DNA from: Acidobacteriaceae bacterium
Lineage (GTDB): Bacteria > Acidobacteriota > Terriglobia > Terriglobales > Acidobacteriaceae
Length of the DNA: 64,000 bases
Assembly: GCA_003134995.1 (NCBI GenBank)
Contig: PLDC01000026.1
Coordinates: 62,001 to 126,000, forward strand
Direction of reading: 5' to 3'
Shown: positions 14,298 through 22,879 of the stretch, piece by piece
Layout: the number at the start of each line of letters is the position of its first letter
Position numbering within the stretch: position 1 is the first letter of the stretch
Translations under genes and position numbers: made by a program
The notes under the pieces: model-generated
Seen by the model: the letters and a program-made list of their open reading frames with translations, nothing else
Databases searched by the model: none
Told to the model about the DNA's origin: nothing

Positions 14298-16432
14298 AAC
14301 TTAGCCGTGAGTTTAATCCGGAAATTTCTTCCTTCCTGCTGAATGGTGTCTTCCGGATCCTCAGGCCGGCCTGCGTCAAAATACTTTTTGTTGAAGACGT
14401 TGTAAACGCTGGCGGAGAATTCCAGGTGCTTGCCGAGCGAATGGCCCAGCATGGTGAAATTGAGAACAGAGAAGCCATTCACGGTGTTCCCCGCCAGGGT
14501 CTGAACCGAACTGGTGTACTGTGCGTCGACGCTAGCGAATAGGCGCTTCGGCACGAGGGGATAAGTCAGGTTCAATTTGCCGAGGTGCTGTGGAGAGTTG
14601 GCAAGAATCTGCTGGGTTTGCGGCTGCTTCGCATCTACGTAACTGTAACTGGCCCTGCCTTGCAGGCCACCGGAGAGGTGGCCATCCAGCTCGACTCCCA
14701 CGCCGGCAGCAACGGCTTTGCCGGAGTTTTCATAGATCAACTGGCTGTCGACGGGATTCGTCTGCAGCGTGATCAGATTGTTGATGGAGTTGCGGAAAAC
14801 GCTGCCCGATAGAGAAAAGTGTTCTCCGAGTCCCTGTTCCACGACCCCTTCGATGCTGCGGATCGTTTCTGGCTTAAGCTGCAGGTTGTTATCGAAGAAG
14901 GCCCCATAGTCCGGCGTGAGTTCGAAGGGTTCGGGGGCGCGGAACGCTGTGCCGTAAAGCAATTTTAGAGTGGTTTGAGGAAAGGCATGGTAGATCAACC
15001 CCAGACGCGGGCTGGTGTTCCCGCCAAAACTTGAGTAATGATCGTAGCGGAGGCCAGCGCTCAGCGTCAGGTTTTGCACGATGGAGAATTCATCCTGCCC
15101 ATACAGAGCCCAAATGACTGAGGTCGCCGGAACTGCAACGAAGATGTTGCCAAGAGCAGTGTAATCTCCCTGATCTTGCCGCAGGTTGTCGATGATTTCC
15201 GTGCCCGCGGTTATCCTGTGTTTCTTCAGCAGGGTTCCGCCCACTTTCACTTCGCTATCCGACCAATTTCCCCGAAACGAGTATGTGTCCACTGTGGTCG
15301 ATCCATCGGGAAGTCCCGTGGAATACCCAACCGGGGCTTGCAGGCGGGCCTGGTCATAGGAAGTCCGTGCCGTCAGGTCCCACTTGTCGCCGATGGAATA
15401 CTGGTAACTGAGATCGAGGTACTGATGGTAATCGTAGTTCTGGGTTTGGGGATCGTTGAACAAGCCACCGTAGTACGCTGTAGGAACTCCCTTATCGCGC
15501 GCGCTGAAAAGGCCCTGCAAAGTGAATCCATGAAAACTGATCGTAGCCAGAACGTGTTGAAAGCTTTCGTAGTCCGTGTTCTTCGTAACCCCGTAGTTGG
15601 TGGCGGGACTGTCGAACTGCGGGAAAAACAGAGTCGGTCCCGGGCTGTTGTAGAATGTGCCGGAGAGCACCATGTCAACGCCTTTGTATTGGCCGCCATA
15701 ACTGGCTCGTCCCGCGTAAGTGCCAAAACTTGCCGGTTCAAAGGAGAGTTCCAAGCCTTTCAATTGGCGCGCTTTACGCGTGATCACCTGGATCACGGCA
15801 AAGAAGGCATCGGTCCCATAGAGCGAGGAACTGGGTCCGCGAATGATTTCCACACGTTCGATCAGGTCGACATCCACCAGGAACTCCGTGCCTAAATAGG
15901 GTTCGCCGAAAACGTTATCGTTGATCCGGTGGCCGTCGATCAGCACGAGAACACGATTGTTTGAATCTCCTAGCCGTCCGAAGCCACGCACGCCAACGAA
16001 ACTGTAATCGTAGTCGTAGGTAATGTAGAAGCCGCGCACGTTCTCCAGGATATCGGCGAGCGTGCGGTAGCCGTATTTTTGAATCTCGTCGGCAGTGATT
16101 ACGGTGACTGAAGAGGGTGCATCGCTGGTGCTCTGCATGTGCTTGGAGGCGCTGTAGACCTGGATTGTTCCTAGTTCTTCGAGGCTGGTGTCGCCGATGT
16201 CTTTGGTTGGCTCCTGGGCCTTGGTTGGTTCCTGGGCCTTGGTTGGTTCCTGGGCGGCCGCGGATAGGGCGAGCAGGAGAATTACGATTTGCCATGGTCT
16301 GACCGGACGGCGTGGGTTCGCGATCAAGATGGGATCGCAGGACGGGAATGTGATCCGCACAGTTGTGGCAACACTCATGGAGGCCCCCGACAGGATGCGA
16401 TGCGCAGGCCTTTCCATTGCAGGCGCGCACAC
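14294..16432 (-). CDS. TonB-dependent outer-membrane receptor
   Basis: After a signal-like region, residues 60-77 are three AQEPTK repeats; then come a TonB-box-like TIQVYSASK, the plug domain (SSVTVITADEIQKYGYRTLADIL, VRGFGRLGDSNNRVLVLIDGHRIN, VERVEIIRGPSSSLYGTDAF) and a 22-strand barrel ending in Phe (LTAKF). The barrel's internal similarity is to the colicin I/vitamin B12 type, but no substrate can be assigned. The first listed codon is GTG at 16432; Met19 is an alternative. The overlapping YfiR-TonB gene downstream could supply its energy-coupling partner. Confidence 0.88.
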   Translation of the reverse strand: MCAPAMERPAHRILSGASMSVATTVRITFPSCDPILIANPRRPVRPWQIVILLLALSAAAQEPTKAQEPTKAQEPTKDIGDTSLEELGTIQVYSASKHMQSTSDAPSSVTVITADEIQKYGYRTLADILENVRGFYITYDYDYSFVGVRGFGRLGDSNNRVLVLIDGHRINDNVFGEPYLGTEFLVDVDLIERVEIIRGPSSSLYGTDAFFAVIQVITRKARQLKGLELSFEPASFGTYAGRASYGGQYKGVDMVLSGTFYNSPGPTLFFPQFDSPATNYGVTKNTDYESFQHVLATISFHGFTLQGLFSARDKGVPTAYYGGLFNDPQTQNYDYHQYLDLSYQYSIGDKWDLTARTSYDQARLQAPVGYSTGLPDGSTTVDTYSFRGNWSDSEVKVGGTLLKKHRITAGTEIIDNLRQDQGDYTALGNIFVAVPATSVIWALYGQDEFSIVQNLTLSAGLRYDHYSSFGGNTSPRLGLIYHAFPQTTLKLLYGTAFRAPEPFELTPDYGAFFDNNLQLKPETIRSIEGVVEQGLGEHFSLSGSVFRNSINNLITLQTNPVDSQLIYENSGKAVAAGVGVELDGHLSGGLQGRASYSYVDAKQPQTQQILANSPQHLGKLNLTYPLVPKRLFASVDAQYTSSVQTLAGNTVNGFSVLNFTMLGHSLGKHLEFSASVYNVFNKKYFDAGRPEDPEDTIQQEGRNFRIKLTAKF
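16202..16255 (-). repeat. 18-bp tandem repeat, three units, inside the TonB receptor gene
   Basis: Three nearly identical 18-base units encode AQEPTK three times at residues 60-77, just after the signal region. In-frame 18-base units can gain or lose copies by slippage without breaking the frame, and would change the length of the linker before the TonB box. Confidence 0.85.
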
Positions 16433-16563
16433 GTCTCTGCAGTCCTCTTCGGCAGAAAACTAATCTTCTTCACAGTGTGGGAAGGTTACTTTCGGGTCAT
16501 TAGGATAAAATCTCCGCACAGCTAAATCTTCGCGCACCTAAATTTCCGCACACAAGGGACGGA

Positions 16564-16977
16564 ATGAAAGTTCTAACGGAATATTTGAAGTTCCATACCA
16601 CGACGCATCGGGCGTACGTGCACATCACGCCGCAGGTGGAAGAAATCGTGCGCAAGAGCGGAGTGAAGGAAGGAATGGTGCTGGTTTCGGCCATGCACAT
16701 CACGGCGGGGGTGTATGTGAACGACAATGAGAGCGGCCTGATCGAAGACATCGATCAGTGGTTGGAGCATCTGGCTCCGTTTCGGAAGAACTACAAGCAT
16801 CACGAGACCGGCGAAGACAATGGCGATTCACACTTGAAAGCGCTGCTGATTCATCATGAGGTGATTGTGCCGATTACTGCCGGAAAGCTTGACCTGGGAA
16901 CGTGGCAGAGAATTTTCTACGCCGAATTCGATGGGCAGCGCGATAAGCGTGTGATTGTGAAGGTGATGGGAGAGTGA
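16564..16977 (+). CDS. yjbQ: YjbQ/UPF0047 family protein
   Basis: The 137 residues match the YjbQ family throughout: [54 protein letters not shown] and [21 protein letters not shown]. The conserved histidines in the [12 protein letters not shown] segment form a metal or active site. Some members were shown to have weak thiamine-phosphate synthase activity, but the physiological role is unsettled. It is a stand-alone gene with a TAAAAT hexamer about 50 bases before the start. Confidence 0.9.
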   Translation: MKVLTEYLKFHTTTHRAYVHITPQVEEIVRKSGVKEGMVLVSAMHITAGVYVNDNESGLIEDIDQWLEHLAPFRKNYKHHETGEDNGDSHLKALLIHHEVIVPITAGKLDLGTWQRIFYAEFDGQRDKRVIVKVMGE

Positions 16978-17012
16978 AAAGCAGGGGCTAGGGACTAGGG
17001 GCTAGGGGTCAG
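16978..17012 (+). repeat. GGGGCTAGGGACTAGG-type word repeat
   Basis: Immediately after the YjbQ stop the word CTAGGGG/CTAGGGA recurs three times. The same words reappear, with an inverted partner, at 28975-29058. Confidence 0.65.
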
Positions 17013-17157
17013 TTCTTTGGTGCCGGCATTTCTTATTTTTGTTGGGAATCTCGTTGCTGCTTGCTTGGTTGAGCTTGAATCCGTAGTATGACTCGACCAT
17101 CTACAAAGATTAATTCTCAGAAGAACTGGCCACTGACCACTGCTTTCAGGAGGATCT

Positions 17158-17703
17158 ATGTGTGCTGATGAAGCTGCGGAGTTGCGCGAACGGGCGGAGA
17201 AAGCCCGGGAGGATAGTTCGTTGGCGGCGGTGTCGTTGACCATGGCAGTGGTGGCCGTGTGCGTGGCAATCGTGACGCTGCTCGGGCACCGGGCGCACAC
17301 CGAAGAAGTTGTGAAGCAGGCTAAAGCGTCGGACCAGTGGGCGTTTTACCAGGCTAAGAATATCCGGCAGCATGAGGACGAGTTGTTCTCAGACTTGACG
17401 GCGGTGGTGGCCAGTAAGGACGCCGACGGAATGGGAAAGTTCGGCCAAAAGTACGCTCAGGAGGCGGAGCGCTACAAGCACGACAAAGGTGAGATCAAAG
17501 ACGAAGCGGACAAACTCGATAGAGAAGTCGTTGTGGAGCGACGCCGCGCCGACCGGTATGACTTGGCCGAGGTGTTCCTCGAGGTCGGGCTGGTGGTCAC
17601 TTCGATCACTTTACTTTCTGGGCGGCGAATCTTCTGGCATGTAGGGATTGTGCTGACGGTTGTGGGAGTGGTGGTCGCCGTCATGGGTGCAATCGTTCAT
17701 TGA
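17158..17703 (+). CDS. DUF4337 membrane protein
   Basis: The ATG follows a strong AGGAGG. A first helix at residues 24-42, a charged, coiled-coil-like stretch of about 90 residues (QAKNIRQHEDELF ... EADKLDREVVVERRRADRYD) and two C-terminal helices (about 137-157 and 160-178) are the layout of DUF4337 proteins. Function is unknown; the family is widespread in bacteria with complex membranes. It is not obviously in an operon. Confidence 0.75.
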   Translation: MCADEAAELRERAEKAREDSSLAAVSLTMAVVAVCVAIVTLLGHRAHTEEVVKQAKASDQWAFYQAKNIRQHEDELFSDLTAVVASKDADGMGKFGQKYAQEAERYKHDKGEIKDEADKLDREVVVERRRADRYDLAEVFLEVGLVVTSITLLSGRRIFWHVGIVLTVVGVVVAVMGAIVH

Positions 17704-17922
17704 GGTTGAAAGACGGCCATTCGGCACAGTGCCGAAGAATCGGCACCGAGAACAGAATGCGTGGTCAAAGCGGGCGCTGAATTCGAGGAATCGCGCTTAG
17801 AAGTTGCAATAGCTTCTGGAACCTGACTTGCGAGCAGTTTGGTATCTGGCCGCTCTGCGAGTCTCAGGATTAGGGTACTGTTGTGGTCCGAGGCAGGAAA
17901 GAGCTATCCAGTGGAGGGCGTC

Positions 17923-18219
17923 ATGCTCAGCCACTGTGCAAATCCGCAATGCTCCCAACCATTTATGCAGTTGCGCCAAGGCAAGCTGTTCATGGTGGAG
18001 ACGGAAAGCCTAACTGAGTCCGGAAATGTGGCACCGCCGGCCACTTCTTCTAAAATTCGACTCCGGCCTCGCCGCGTCGAACGGTACTGGCTGTGTCCCC
18101 AGTGCGCGCAGATTTTGACGCTGGCGCACGATCACCAATCGGGGATTGCATTAGTGCCCCTGGTGCGGCCTGTGGCTCGCGCCGATGCGCCTAAGTTTCG
18201 GTCGCGGGAGTCTGCGTAA
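17923..18219 (+). CDS. Small protein with two CxxC pairs (98 aa)
   Basis: I place the start at the ATG at 17923, six bases after GGAGG, although the frame is open further upstream. The product begins MLSHCANPQCSQPFMQLRQG and later has LCPQCAQIL; the two Cys pairs (CANPQC and CPQC) would bind one zinc. I recall many acidobacterial proteins with this exact opening. Function is unknown. Confidence 0.72.
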   Translation: MLSHCANPQCSQPFMQLRQGKLFMVETESLTESGNVAPPATSSKIRLRPRRVERYWLCPQCAQILTLAHDHQSGIALVPLVRPVARADAPKFRSRESA

Positions 18220-18241
18220 AGTCGCCAGTTCCAGAACGGGC

Positions 18242-19036
18242 TTAAGTGCCGACGCGGCGATGCGGCGGACGATGCCCCATGCCCATGGAGATGTGGCGGG
18301 CGGCATCCTTGAGCGCTTCGAGGATGCGTGGCATGGTCTGCGGGCTGACCTGCTGGGTGGTGCCGCTCAAGCCCAGGCTGGCTTCGATCGCGCCGCGTTC
18401 ATCGAAGATCGGCGCTCCCACGCAGCGGGCGCCTAGGTTGTTCTCTTCATCATCCACGGCGTAGCCCTGCGCGCGCACCTTTTCGAGTTCCTTGAGCAGG
18501 CGCGGCACGGTGGTGAGGGTTTTGGGCGTGCGCTTTTCCATTCCGCGCTTGCGCAGAATTTGTTCGAGTTGCTCTTGTGGGATGTGGGCGACAATCGCCT
18601 TGCCCACGCTGGTCGCATGCACGCTCATGCGGCGTCCCACCCACGTATCCATGCGGATGAAACCCTCGGGTTCCACCTTCTCGATGTAGACGGCTTCGGG
18701 TCCATCCAGAACGGCAAGGTGGCAGGTGAGTCCGGTCTGCTGGGTGAGGTGGCGCATGATAGGCAGGGCTATGCCGCGAACGTCGCGTCCACCGAGAGCT
18801 CCGCGGCTAAGACTGAGGATCTTCAGGCCTACGCGGTATTTTCCCGATTCGGCATCGCGGGTGAGGTATCCCTGGGTCTCGAGGGTGCGCAGGATGTAGC
18901 TGGCGGAACTCTTTGGAATGTTGAGCTTGCGACTGATTTCGGCGTTGCTCAGGCCATCGGCGGCCTGCGCGACCGCTTCCAGCATGGCCAGAGCGCGCTC
19001 GACCGCGGCGGATGGGGAATCGGACGAAACGGGCAT
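18242..19036 (-). CDS. IclR-family transcriptional regulator next to isocitrate lyase
   Basis: The N-terminal winged helix (AVERALAMLEAVAQAADGLS, IPKSSASYILRTLETQGYL) and the C-terminal effector domain (VEPEGFIRMDTWVGRRMSVH, GKAIVAHIP, GYAVDDEENNLGARCVGAPI) are those of IclR proteins. I use ATG at 19036; a TTG at 19057 would add seven residues that look like leader. It is divergent from isocitrate lyase, and two matching dyads lie between them, so it likely controls the glyoxylate shunt and itself. The TAGTCT hexamer five bases before the ATG suggests a leaderless mRNA. Confidence 0.9.
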   Translation of the reverse strand: MPVSSDSPSAAVERALAMLEAVAQAADGLSNAEISRKLNIPKSSASYILRTLETQGYLTRDAESGKYRVGLKILSLSRGALGGRDVRGIALPIMRHLTQQTGLTCHLAVLDGPEAVYIEKVEPEGFIRMDTWVGRRMSVHATSVGKAIVAHIPQEQLEQILRKRGMEKRTPKTLTTVPRLLKELEKVRAQGYAVDDEENNLGARCVGAPIFDERGAIEASLGLSGTTQQVSPQTMPRILEALKDAARHISMGMGHRPPHRRVGT

Positions 19037-19084
19037 GTTTAAGACTACCGCAAACAACTGTAGATGGCCAATTAAATGAATGTA

Positions 19085-19102
19085 TGTTCATTATGCTGAA
19101 CA
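19085..19102. promoter_or_regulatory. IclR operator dyad, distal copy
   Basis: TGTTCA-TTATGC-TGAACA is a perfect 6-6-6 dyad and the core of a 27-base sequence (19076-19102) that recurs at 19149-19175 with three mismatches. It lies about 50 bases in front of the iclR start codon, so it could also control iclR. Confidence 0.75.
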
Positions 19103-19144
19103 ACAGGCTTGACCACGTCCGGACCAGGGCATAGGCTTCGCCAG

Positions 19145-19150
19145 TATAAT
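19145..19150 (+). promoter_or_regulatory. Consensus -10 box for isocitrate lyase
   Basis: TATAAT is a perfect -10; transcription would start near 19157, at the first base of the proximal dyad. No good -35 lies 16-18 bases upstream; TTGACC at 19109-19114 is too far away (30 bases), which hints at activator dependence. Confidence 0.6.
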
Positions 19151-19157
19151 GAATCTA

Positions 19158-19175
19158 TGTTCACTATGTTGAACA
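19158..19175. promoter_or_regulatory. IclR operator dyad, proximal copy
   Basis: TGTTCA-CTATGT-TGAACA is the second perfect dyad, centred 73 bases from the first, close to seven helical turns. It covers the expected transcription start, where binding would block RNA polymerase. Confidence 0.75.
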
Positions 19176-19202
19176 CATAATTTAAGTCTGGAGAAAACGC
19201 CA

Positions 19203-20687
19203 ATGCCCGCCAAAGAAAACGGAAACCGCAACGCCACCCACTCCCCGATGATGAACGAAGAAGAAAAAACTGCGCAGTATGCACTGGCCATGGAATGCAT
19301 GGATTACGAGTGGGCAAACAACCCGCGGTGGAAAGGCATTGAGCGTCCTTATACGGCGGAAGATGTGCTGCGGTTGCGCGGCTCGATTCAGATTGAGCAC
19401 ACGCTGGCTCGCATGGGCGCAGAGCGGCTGTGGAACCTGTTGCAGACCGAGCCTTACGTCAACTCGCTGGGCGCGATGACGGGCAATCAGGCGGTGCAGC
19501 AAGTGCAGGCGGGGCTGAAGTCGATCTATGTGAGTGGATGGCAGGTGGCGGCCGACGCCAACAATGCCGGGCAGATGTATCCCGACCAGAGCCTGTATCC
19601 GGCGGATAGCGTTCCGAATCTTTGCCGGCGCATCAACAGCGCGCTGCAACGGGCCGATCAGGTGCATCATGCGGAGGGAAAAGTGGCTCCGGGCGAAACC
19701 TGGTTTGCGCCGCTGGTCGCTGATGCCGAAGCCGGCTTCGGAGGGACGCTGAACGCGTTTGAACTCATGAAGGGCATGATCGAGGCAGGAGCGGCTTGCG
19801 TGCACTTTGAAGATCAGCTTTCGTCGGCGAAAAAGTGCGGCCACCTCGGCGGCAAGGTTTTGGTTTCGACTACGGAAGCGATTCAGAAGCTCGTAGCGGC
19901 GCGGCTCGCGGCCGATGTGATGGGAGTGCCTTCGCTGATCATGGCACGTACTGACGCTGATAGCGCAACTTTGCTGACCAGCGACATCGATGCGCGTGAG
20001 CGCGCCTTCTGCACCGGCGAACGCACCTCGGAAGGCTTCTTCCGCATTCGCGGCGGAATTGAGTCGGCCATCGCGCGCGGCCTGGCTTATGCTCCTTATG
20101 CGGATATGATCTGGTGCGAAACTTCGCATCCGGATCTGGAAGAAGCGCGGCAGTTCGCCGAAGCGATTCACGCGAAGTTTCCGGGAAAAATTCTCGCGTA
20201 CAACTGTTCGCCCAGTTTCAACTGGCGCAAGAAGCTCGACGAGGAAACGATCGCGCGCTTTCAGCCGGAACTCGCACGCATGGGATACAAGTACCAGTTT
20301 GTAACCCTGGCGGGTTTCCACGCGCTCAATCTCAGCATGTTTGAATTGGCTCGCGGATACAAACTTGCGGGCATGACGGCTTATTCGCGATTGCAGGAAA
20401 AAGAATTCAGCCGCGAGACCGAGTATGGCTACGAAGCGGTAAAGCACCAGCGCTTTGTGGGCACGGGATACTTTGATCAGGTGCAGCAGGTGATCAGCGG
20501 CGGCCTGACATCGACCACAGCGTTGTCGGGATCCACGGAAGCCGAGCAGTTCGGCGGGCTGAAGGCCTTGCAGCATACTGAGCACGGACCCGATGCGGCC
20601 TGCCAGCCTATTCTCGGCGACTGTCCGCACGTGCAGGTGCAGATTGAGCAGGATCCTGAGGAGATGCTGCTGCCGTCGGGCGACTAG
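19203..20687 (+). CDS. aceA: Isocitrate lyase
   Basis: The enzyme splits isocitrate into glyoxylate and succinate, the first step of the glyoxylate shunt, used for growth on acetate or fatty acids. The signature KKCGHLGGK has its catalytic Cys at residue 212; [24 protein letters not shown], and [13 protein letters not shown] (residues that close over the active site) are all intact. It has 494 residues, longer than the 434-residue E. coli form. No malate synthase gene is in the window. The divergent IclR gene and paired operators suggest induction by a small metabolite. Confidence 0.96.
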   Translation: MPAKENGNRNATHSPMMNEEEKTAQYALAMECMDYEWANNPRWKGIERPYTAEDVLRLRGSIQIEHTLARMGAERLWNLLQTEPYVNSLGAMTGNQAVQQVQAGLKSIYVSGWQVAADANNAGQMYPDQSLYPADSVPNLCRRINSALQRADQVHHAEGKVAPGETWFAPLVADAEAGFGGTLNAFELMKGMIEAGAACVHFEDQLSSAKKCGHLGGKVLVSTTEAIQKLVAARLAADVMGVPSLIMARTDADSATLLTSDIDARERAFCTGERTSEGFFRIRGGIESAIARGLAYAPYADMIWCETSHPDLEEARQFAEAIHAKFPGKILAYNCSPSFNWRKKLDEETIARFQPELARMGYKYQFVTLAGFHALNLSMFELARGYKLAGMTAYSRLQEKEFSRETEYGYEAVKHQRFVGTGYFDQVQQVISGGLTSTTALSGSTEAEQFGGLKALQHTEHGPDAACQPILGDCPHVQVQIEQDPEEMLLPSGD

Positions 20688-20711
20688 ATCGCATCATCAC
20701 GGTTGATTATC

Positions 20712-20753
20712 GGAACGGAGCCAGCGCGGCACCTAGCTGCCTAGCTCCGTTTT
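20712..20753 (+). terminator. Probable terminator of isocitrate lyase
   Basis: AACGGAGC and GCTCCGTT pair around a loop of about 22 bases that contains a further short stem, followed by TTT. It lies 25 bases past the stop. Confidence 0.6.
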
Positions 20754-20770
20754 GCGCTCGGCAAACTTTA

Positions 20771-20810
20771 GTCGAGCTGCGCTCGACGGGCAGCCGAGGG
20801 CGGCTGTCCC
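20771..20810. repeat. Two adjacent small hairpins before tRNA-Leu
   Basis: GTCGAG-CTGCG-CTCGAC (20771-20787) is followed at once by GGGCAGCC-GAGG-GCGGCTGTCCC (20788-20810). Both lie between the aceA terminator and the tRNA promoter. They look like small dispersed palindromes. Confidence 0.55.
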
Positions 20811-20872
20811 CCATAAGCAATCTTTGTGTTCCCACGTGAGCATCTTCGAAAAGGAGATCGATTGCCTTCTGC

Positions 20873-20878
20873 TATAAT
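20873..20878 (+). promoter_or_regulatory. -10 box of tRNA-Leu
   Basis: TATAAT lies 35 bases before the mature tRNA. The -35 is not clear; TTCGAA at 20845-20850 is the best candidate, but the spacing of 22 is long. Confidence 0.5.
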
Positions 20879-20912
20879 CGAAGCCGCCCCTGTGGTGCTG
20901 TTTCACATCTGT

Positions 20913-20997
20913 GCGGAAGTGGTGGAACTGGCAGACACACCATCTTGAGGGGGTGGCGCCGAAAGGCGTGGGGGTTCAAATCCCCCCTTCCGCACCA
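20913..20997 (+). tRNA. tRNA-Leu (anticodon GAG), CCA encoded
   Basis: The acceptor stem GCGGAAG/CTTCCGC pairs perfectly; the discriminator is A and CCA is encoded. The anticodon stem CCATC/GGTGG has one G-T pair and the loop TTGAGGG gives anticodon GAG, reading CUC and CUU leucine codons. A long variable arm (CGCCGAAAGGCG) confirms a class II tRNA, and the T loop GGTTCAAATCC is standard. Confidence 0.96.
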
Positions 20998-21035
20998 TTG
21001 CAATCATTCTGAACAATTTAGGACTTCCAGATTCT

Positions 21036-21383
21036 ATGCTCATCATTCTTGTCACTATCGTTCACGTGATCGTTTGTTTTTTTCTGATTATCGTTGTGCT
21101 GCTGCAGAGCGGTAAGGCCGGGGATATCTCGGCGGCGTTTGGCGGGCAAGGCAGCCAGGCTGCGTTTGGTCCGCGCGGCGCGGCCACTACGCTCTCCCGG
21201 GCGACGACGATTTCGGCGGTTCTGTTCATGTTGACGTCGGTGACGCTCTCGATCAACGCCATTAAGCAGGGCGGTTCGAAGTCCGTGTTGCAGGGTGTGA
21301 AGTCTGCTCCGGCCAAGACGCAACCTGTAGCGCCGGCGCCGGCTCCAACTCCAGCGCCCGCCCCGGCGACTCCGCAGAAGTAA
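21036..21383 (+). CDS. secG: Preprotein translocase subunit SecG
   Basis: SecG is the small third subunit of the SecYEG channel. Residues 1-24 and about 56-76 are the two membrane helices, and between them lie the family signature VLLQSGKAGDISAAFGG and the sequence QAAFGPRG. The C-terminal tail is a run of Pro-Ala repeats (PAPAPTPAPAPA), common in this position and probably disordered. It lies close after tRNA-Leu, a frequent arrangement. Confidence 0.95.
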   Translation: MLIILVTIVHVIVCFFLIIVVLLQSGKAGDISAAFGGQGSQAAFGPRGAATTLSRATTISAVLFMLTSVTLSINAIKQGGSKSVLQGVKSAPAKTQPVAPAPAPTPAPAPATPQK

Positions 21384-21510
21384 ACTGAATCTCTATAAAG
21401 CCGAAGCTGCAGCAATTCAAATGCCTGCGTAGGGATTTTGCTGTAATTGAAATTCCCTCAATCGAGTGCTAACATCCGTTTATCGGCACTTATAAGCCGG
21501 GAGGTTTTTC

Positions 21511-21822
21511 ATGTCGGAGAACAGCGGCAGCAGTTTTGGTTGGTTCCTGGCCGGGGTTGGCCTCGGAGCTTTGGTTGGAGTTCTCTACGCACCGCGTTCG
21601 GGAAGCGAGACGCGGGACCAAATTCGCGCTCGCGCCGAAGAAGGACGCGATTACGTGCGCACGCGCGCGCGCGAAGCCCGAGGGCAGGCTTCAGAGTGGG
21701 TTGATCGCGGACGGGATGTCGTGAATCAGCAAAAGGATCAGTTCCGCGCCGCATACGAAGCCGGTCGGCAGGCTTATCAAGAGGCTACGACGGAGACGAC
21801 GGGAGCACCCAAGAATCTGTAA
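21511..21822 (+). CDS. YtxH-family protein (103 aa)
   Basis: An N-terminal hydrophobic segment with small residues (GWFLAGVGLGALVGVLYAPRSG) followed by a long amphipathic helix (RDQIRARAEEGRDYVRTRAR ...) is diagnostic of YtxH-domain proteins, which are membrane-anchored and linked to stress. A good ribosome site (GGGAGG) precedes the ATG. The next gene, also a single-helix membrane protein with a coiled coil, is probably in the same operon. Confidence 0.85.
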   Translation: MSENSGSSFGWFLAGVGLGALVGVLYAPRSGSETRDQIRARAEEGRDYVRTRAREARGQASEWVDRGRDVVNQQKDQFRAAYEAGRQAYQEATTETTGAPKNL

Positions 21823-21867
21823 TCTTCTTGGCGCAGGCGGTGTTCGCGGTCTTTGGGATGGCGCCCT

Positions 21868-22389
21868 ATGGAAAACCTTACGATGGTGTTCATTGCCGTG
21901 ACGTCCGCAGCCGTCGTCTTGCAGGCGTTCGTCCTTGTCTTCATGTATCTGGCCATGCGCAAGACCAGCGCCCGCATGGAAGCGATTGCTGAAGAAGTGA
22001 AGGGCAAGGCTGTGCCAGCGCTGGATTTAGCTCAGTCTGTGCTCAGCGAACTTCGCCCCAAGCTTGCCGTGATCACCGATAATCTGACGGAGACGACCAT
22101 CGCGGTGCGCTCGCAGGTAGAGCGCATGGATGCGACGGTGACCGACGCGGTAGATCGCGCGCGCCTGCAGGTCATTCGCGCCGACGAATTGCTTACGCGC
22201 ACACTCGACCGAGTGGAAGAAACTTCTGAGATGGTTCACAAGACCGTGATCTCTCCGGTGCGGCGGTTGTCAGGCTTGATCCAGGGAGTAACGACTGGCA
22301 TTGAGTTCCTGATGGGCGGGCGCAGCCAAAGAAACGGTGGCAGCCGCGAGGCGCGGCGACCGGTGCCGCAGGACGAGATGTTCATCTGA
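21868..22389 (+). CDS. DUF948-like membrane protein with coiled coil
   Basis: From ATG 21868 (a start at 21853 would add five residues) the protein has one N-terminal helix (about residues 4-27) and then about 110 residues of amphipathic helix with regular hydrophobic spacing (AVPALDLAQSVLSELRPKLA, TETTIAVRSQVERMDATVTD, ADELLTRTLDRVEETSEMV). This is the layout of DUF948/YtxG proteins, which commonly neighbour YtxH. The C-terminus is basic and disordered. Role unknown, envelope stress inferred from the neighbour. Confidence 0.68.
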   Translation: MENLTMVFIAVTSAAVVLQAFVLVFMYLAMRKTSARMEAIAEEVKGKAVPALDLAQSVLSELRPKLAVITDNLTETTIAVRSQVERMDATVTDAVDRARLQVIRADELLTRTLDRVEETSEMVHKTVISPVRRLSGLIQGVTTGIEFLMGGRSQRNGGSREARRPVPQDEMFI

Positions 22390-22394
22390 ATTCT

Positions 22395-22490
22395 ATTGTT
22401 GCTTTCTGATTGTTGATTGCTGATTTAGAAACCAGATCCCTCCATCTTTGCCTCGCAGTTCAATCAAAAATCATCAATCAACCATTTCTT
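22395..22490. repeat. Word-built inverted repeat (GATTGTTGATTGCTGATT type)
   Basis: GATTGTTGATTGCTGATTT near 22408 faces ATCAAAAATCATCAATCAACC near 22462; the words GATT and AATC recur in near-tandem fashion. It lies between the DUF948-like gene and the next gene. Confidence 0.55.
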
Positions 22491-22492
22491 TT

Positions 22493-22879
22493 ATGCGCTA
22501 TCTAGTTCGAGCCCGCGTTAAGTCCGGCCGCGAAGGTTATCTGCTTCGGGCCATCGAGAAGGAAACGCTTGGACGAGGCTCGGTTGCCGAAGGCGAATAC
22601 CTGCGCAATATGAATGAAGCGCGGCTCTGCGATGACGAGACCGTGCGCTGGGTCGAGGTCTGCTACTGTCCCACGCCGTTGCTTGAAGAACGTCCCTACT
22701 GGGAAGAATATTTCGATCTCGCGAAAGTGCAGGATGCTCACGACCGGCGCAAGTGCCGCGACGAAAATGGAAGCGAACCGTGGGCTTGCTCCGATTGCGG
22801 TTGCACCGCGCGGCTGGAGCAGAAGTTGAAAGCGTCAGGAGTGCCCTTTCTGGATGCGCTCAGCGGCAAGAAAAGATGA
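22493..22879 (+). CDS. Conserved hypothetical protein with clustered cysteines (128 aa)
   Basis: I take the ATG at 22493; the frame is open 45 bases further up, into the repeat. The product starts MRYLVRARVKSGREGYLLRAI, has CYCPTPLLEERPYWEEYF in the middle and ACSDCGCTARLEQKL near the end. The opening resembles proteins with a ferredoxin-like (dimeric alpha-beta barrel) fold; the cysteine cluster may bind metal. I recall closely related proteins from acidobacteria with no assigned role. Confidence 0.7.
   Translation: MRYLVRARVKSGREGYLLRAIEKETLGRGSVAEGEYLRNMNEARLCDDETVRWVEVCYCPTPLLEERPYWEEYFDLAKVQDAHDRRKCRDENGSEPWACSDCGCTARLEQKLKASGVPFLDALSGKKR

Noticed and set aside
16202..16255. Possible CRISPR-like repeat
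   Set aside because: Three 18-base units are directly adjacent, in frame and coding (AQEPTK); there are no spacers and no cas genes.
19109..19150. TTGACC and TATAAT as one -35/-10 promoter for isocitrate lyase
   Set aside because: The spacer is 30 bases, much too long for a standard promoter.
19182..20630. 482-codon open frame on the minus strand opposite isocitrate lyase
   Set aside because: The plus strand encodes an unmistakable isocitrate lyase with all motifs; the antisense frame is His/Arg-rich shadow of GC-biased codons.
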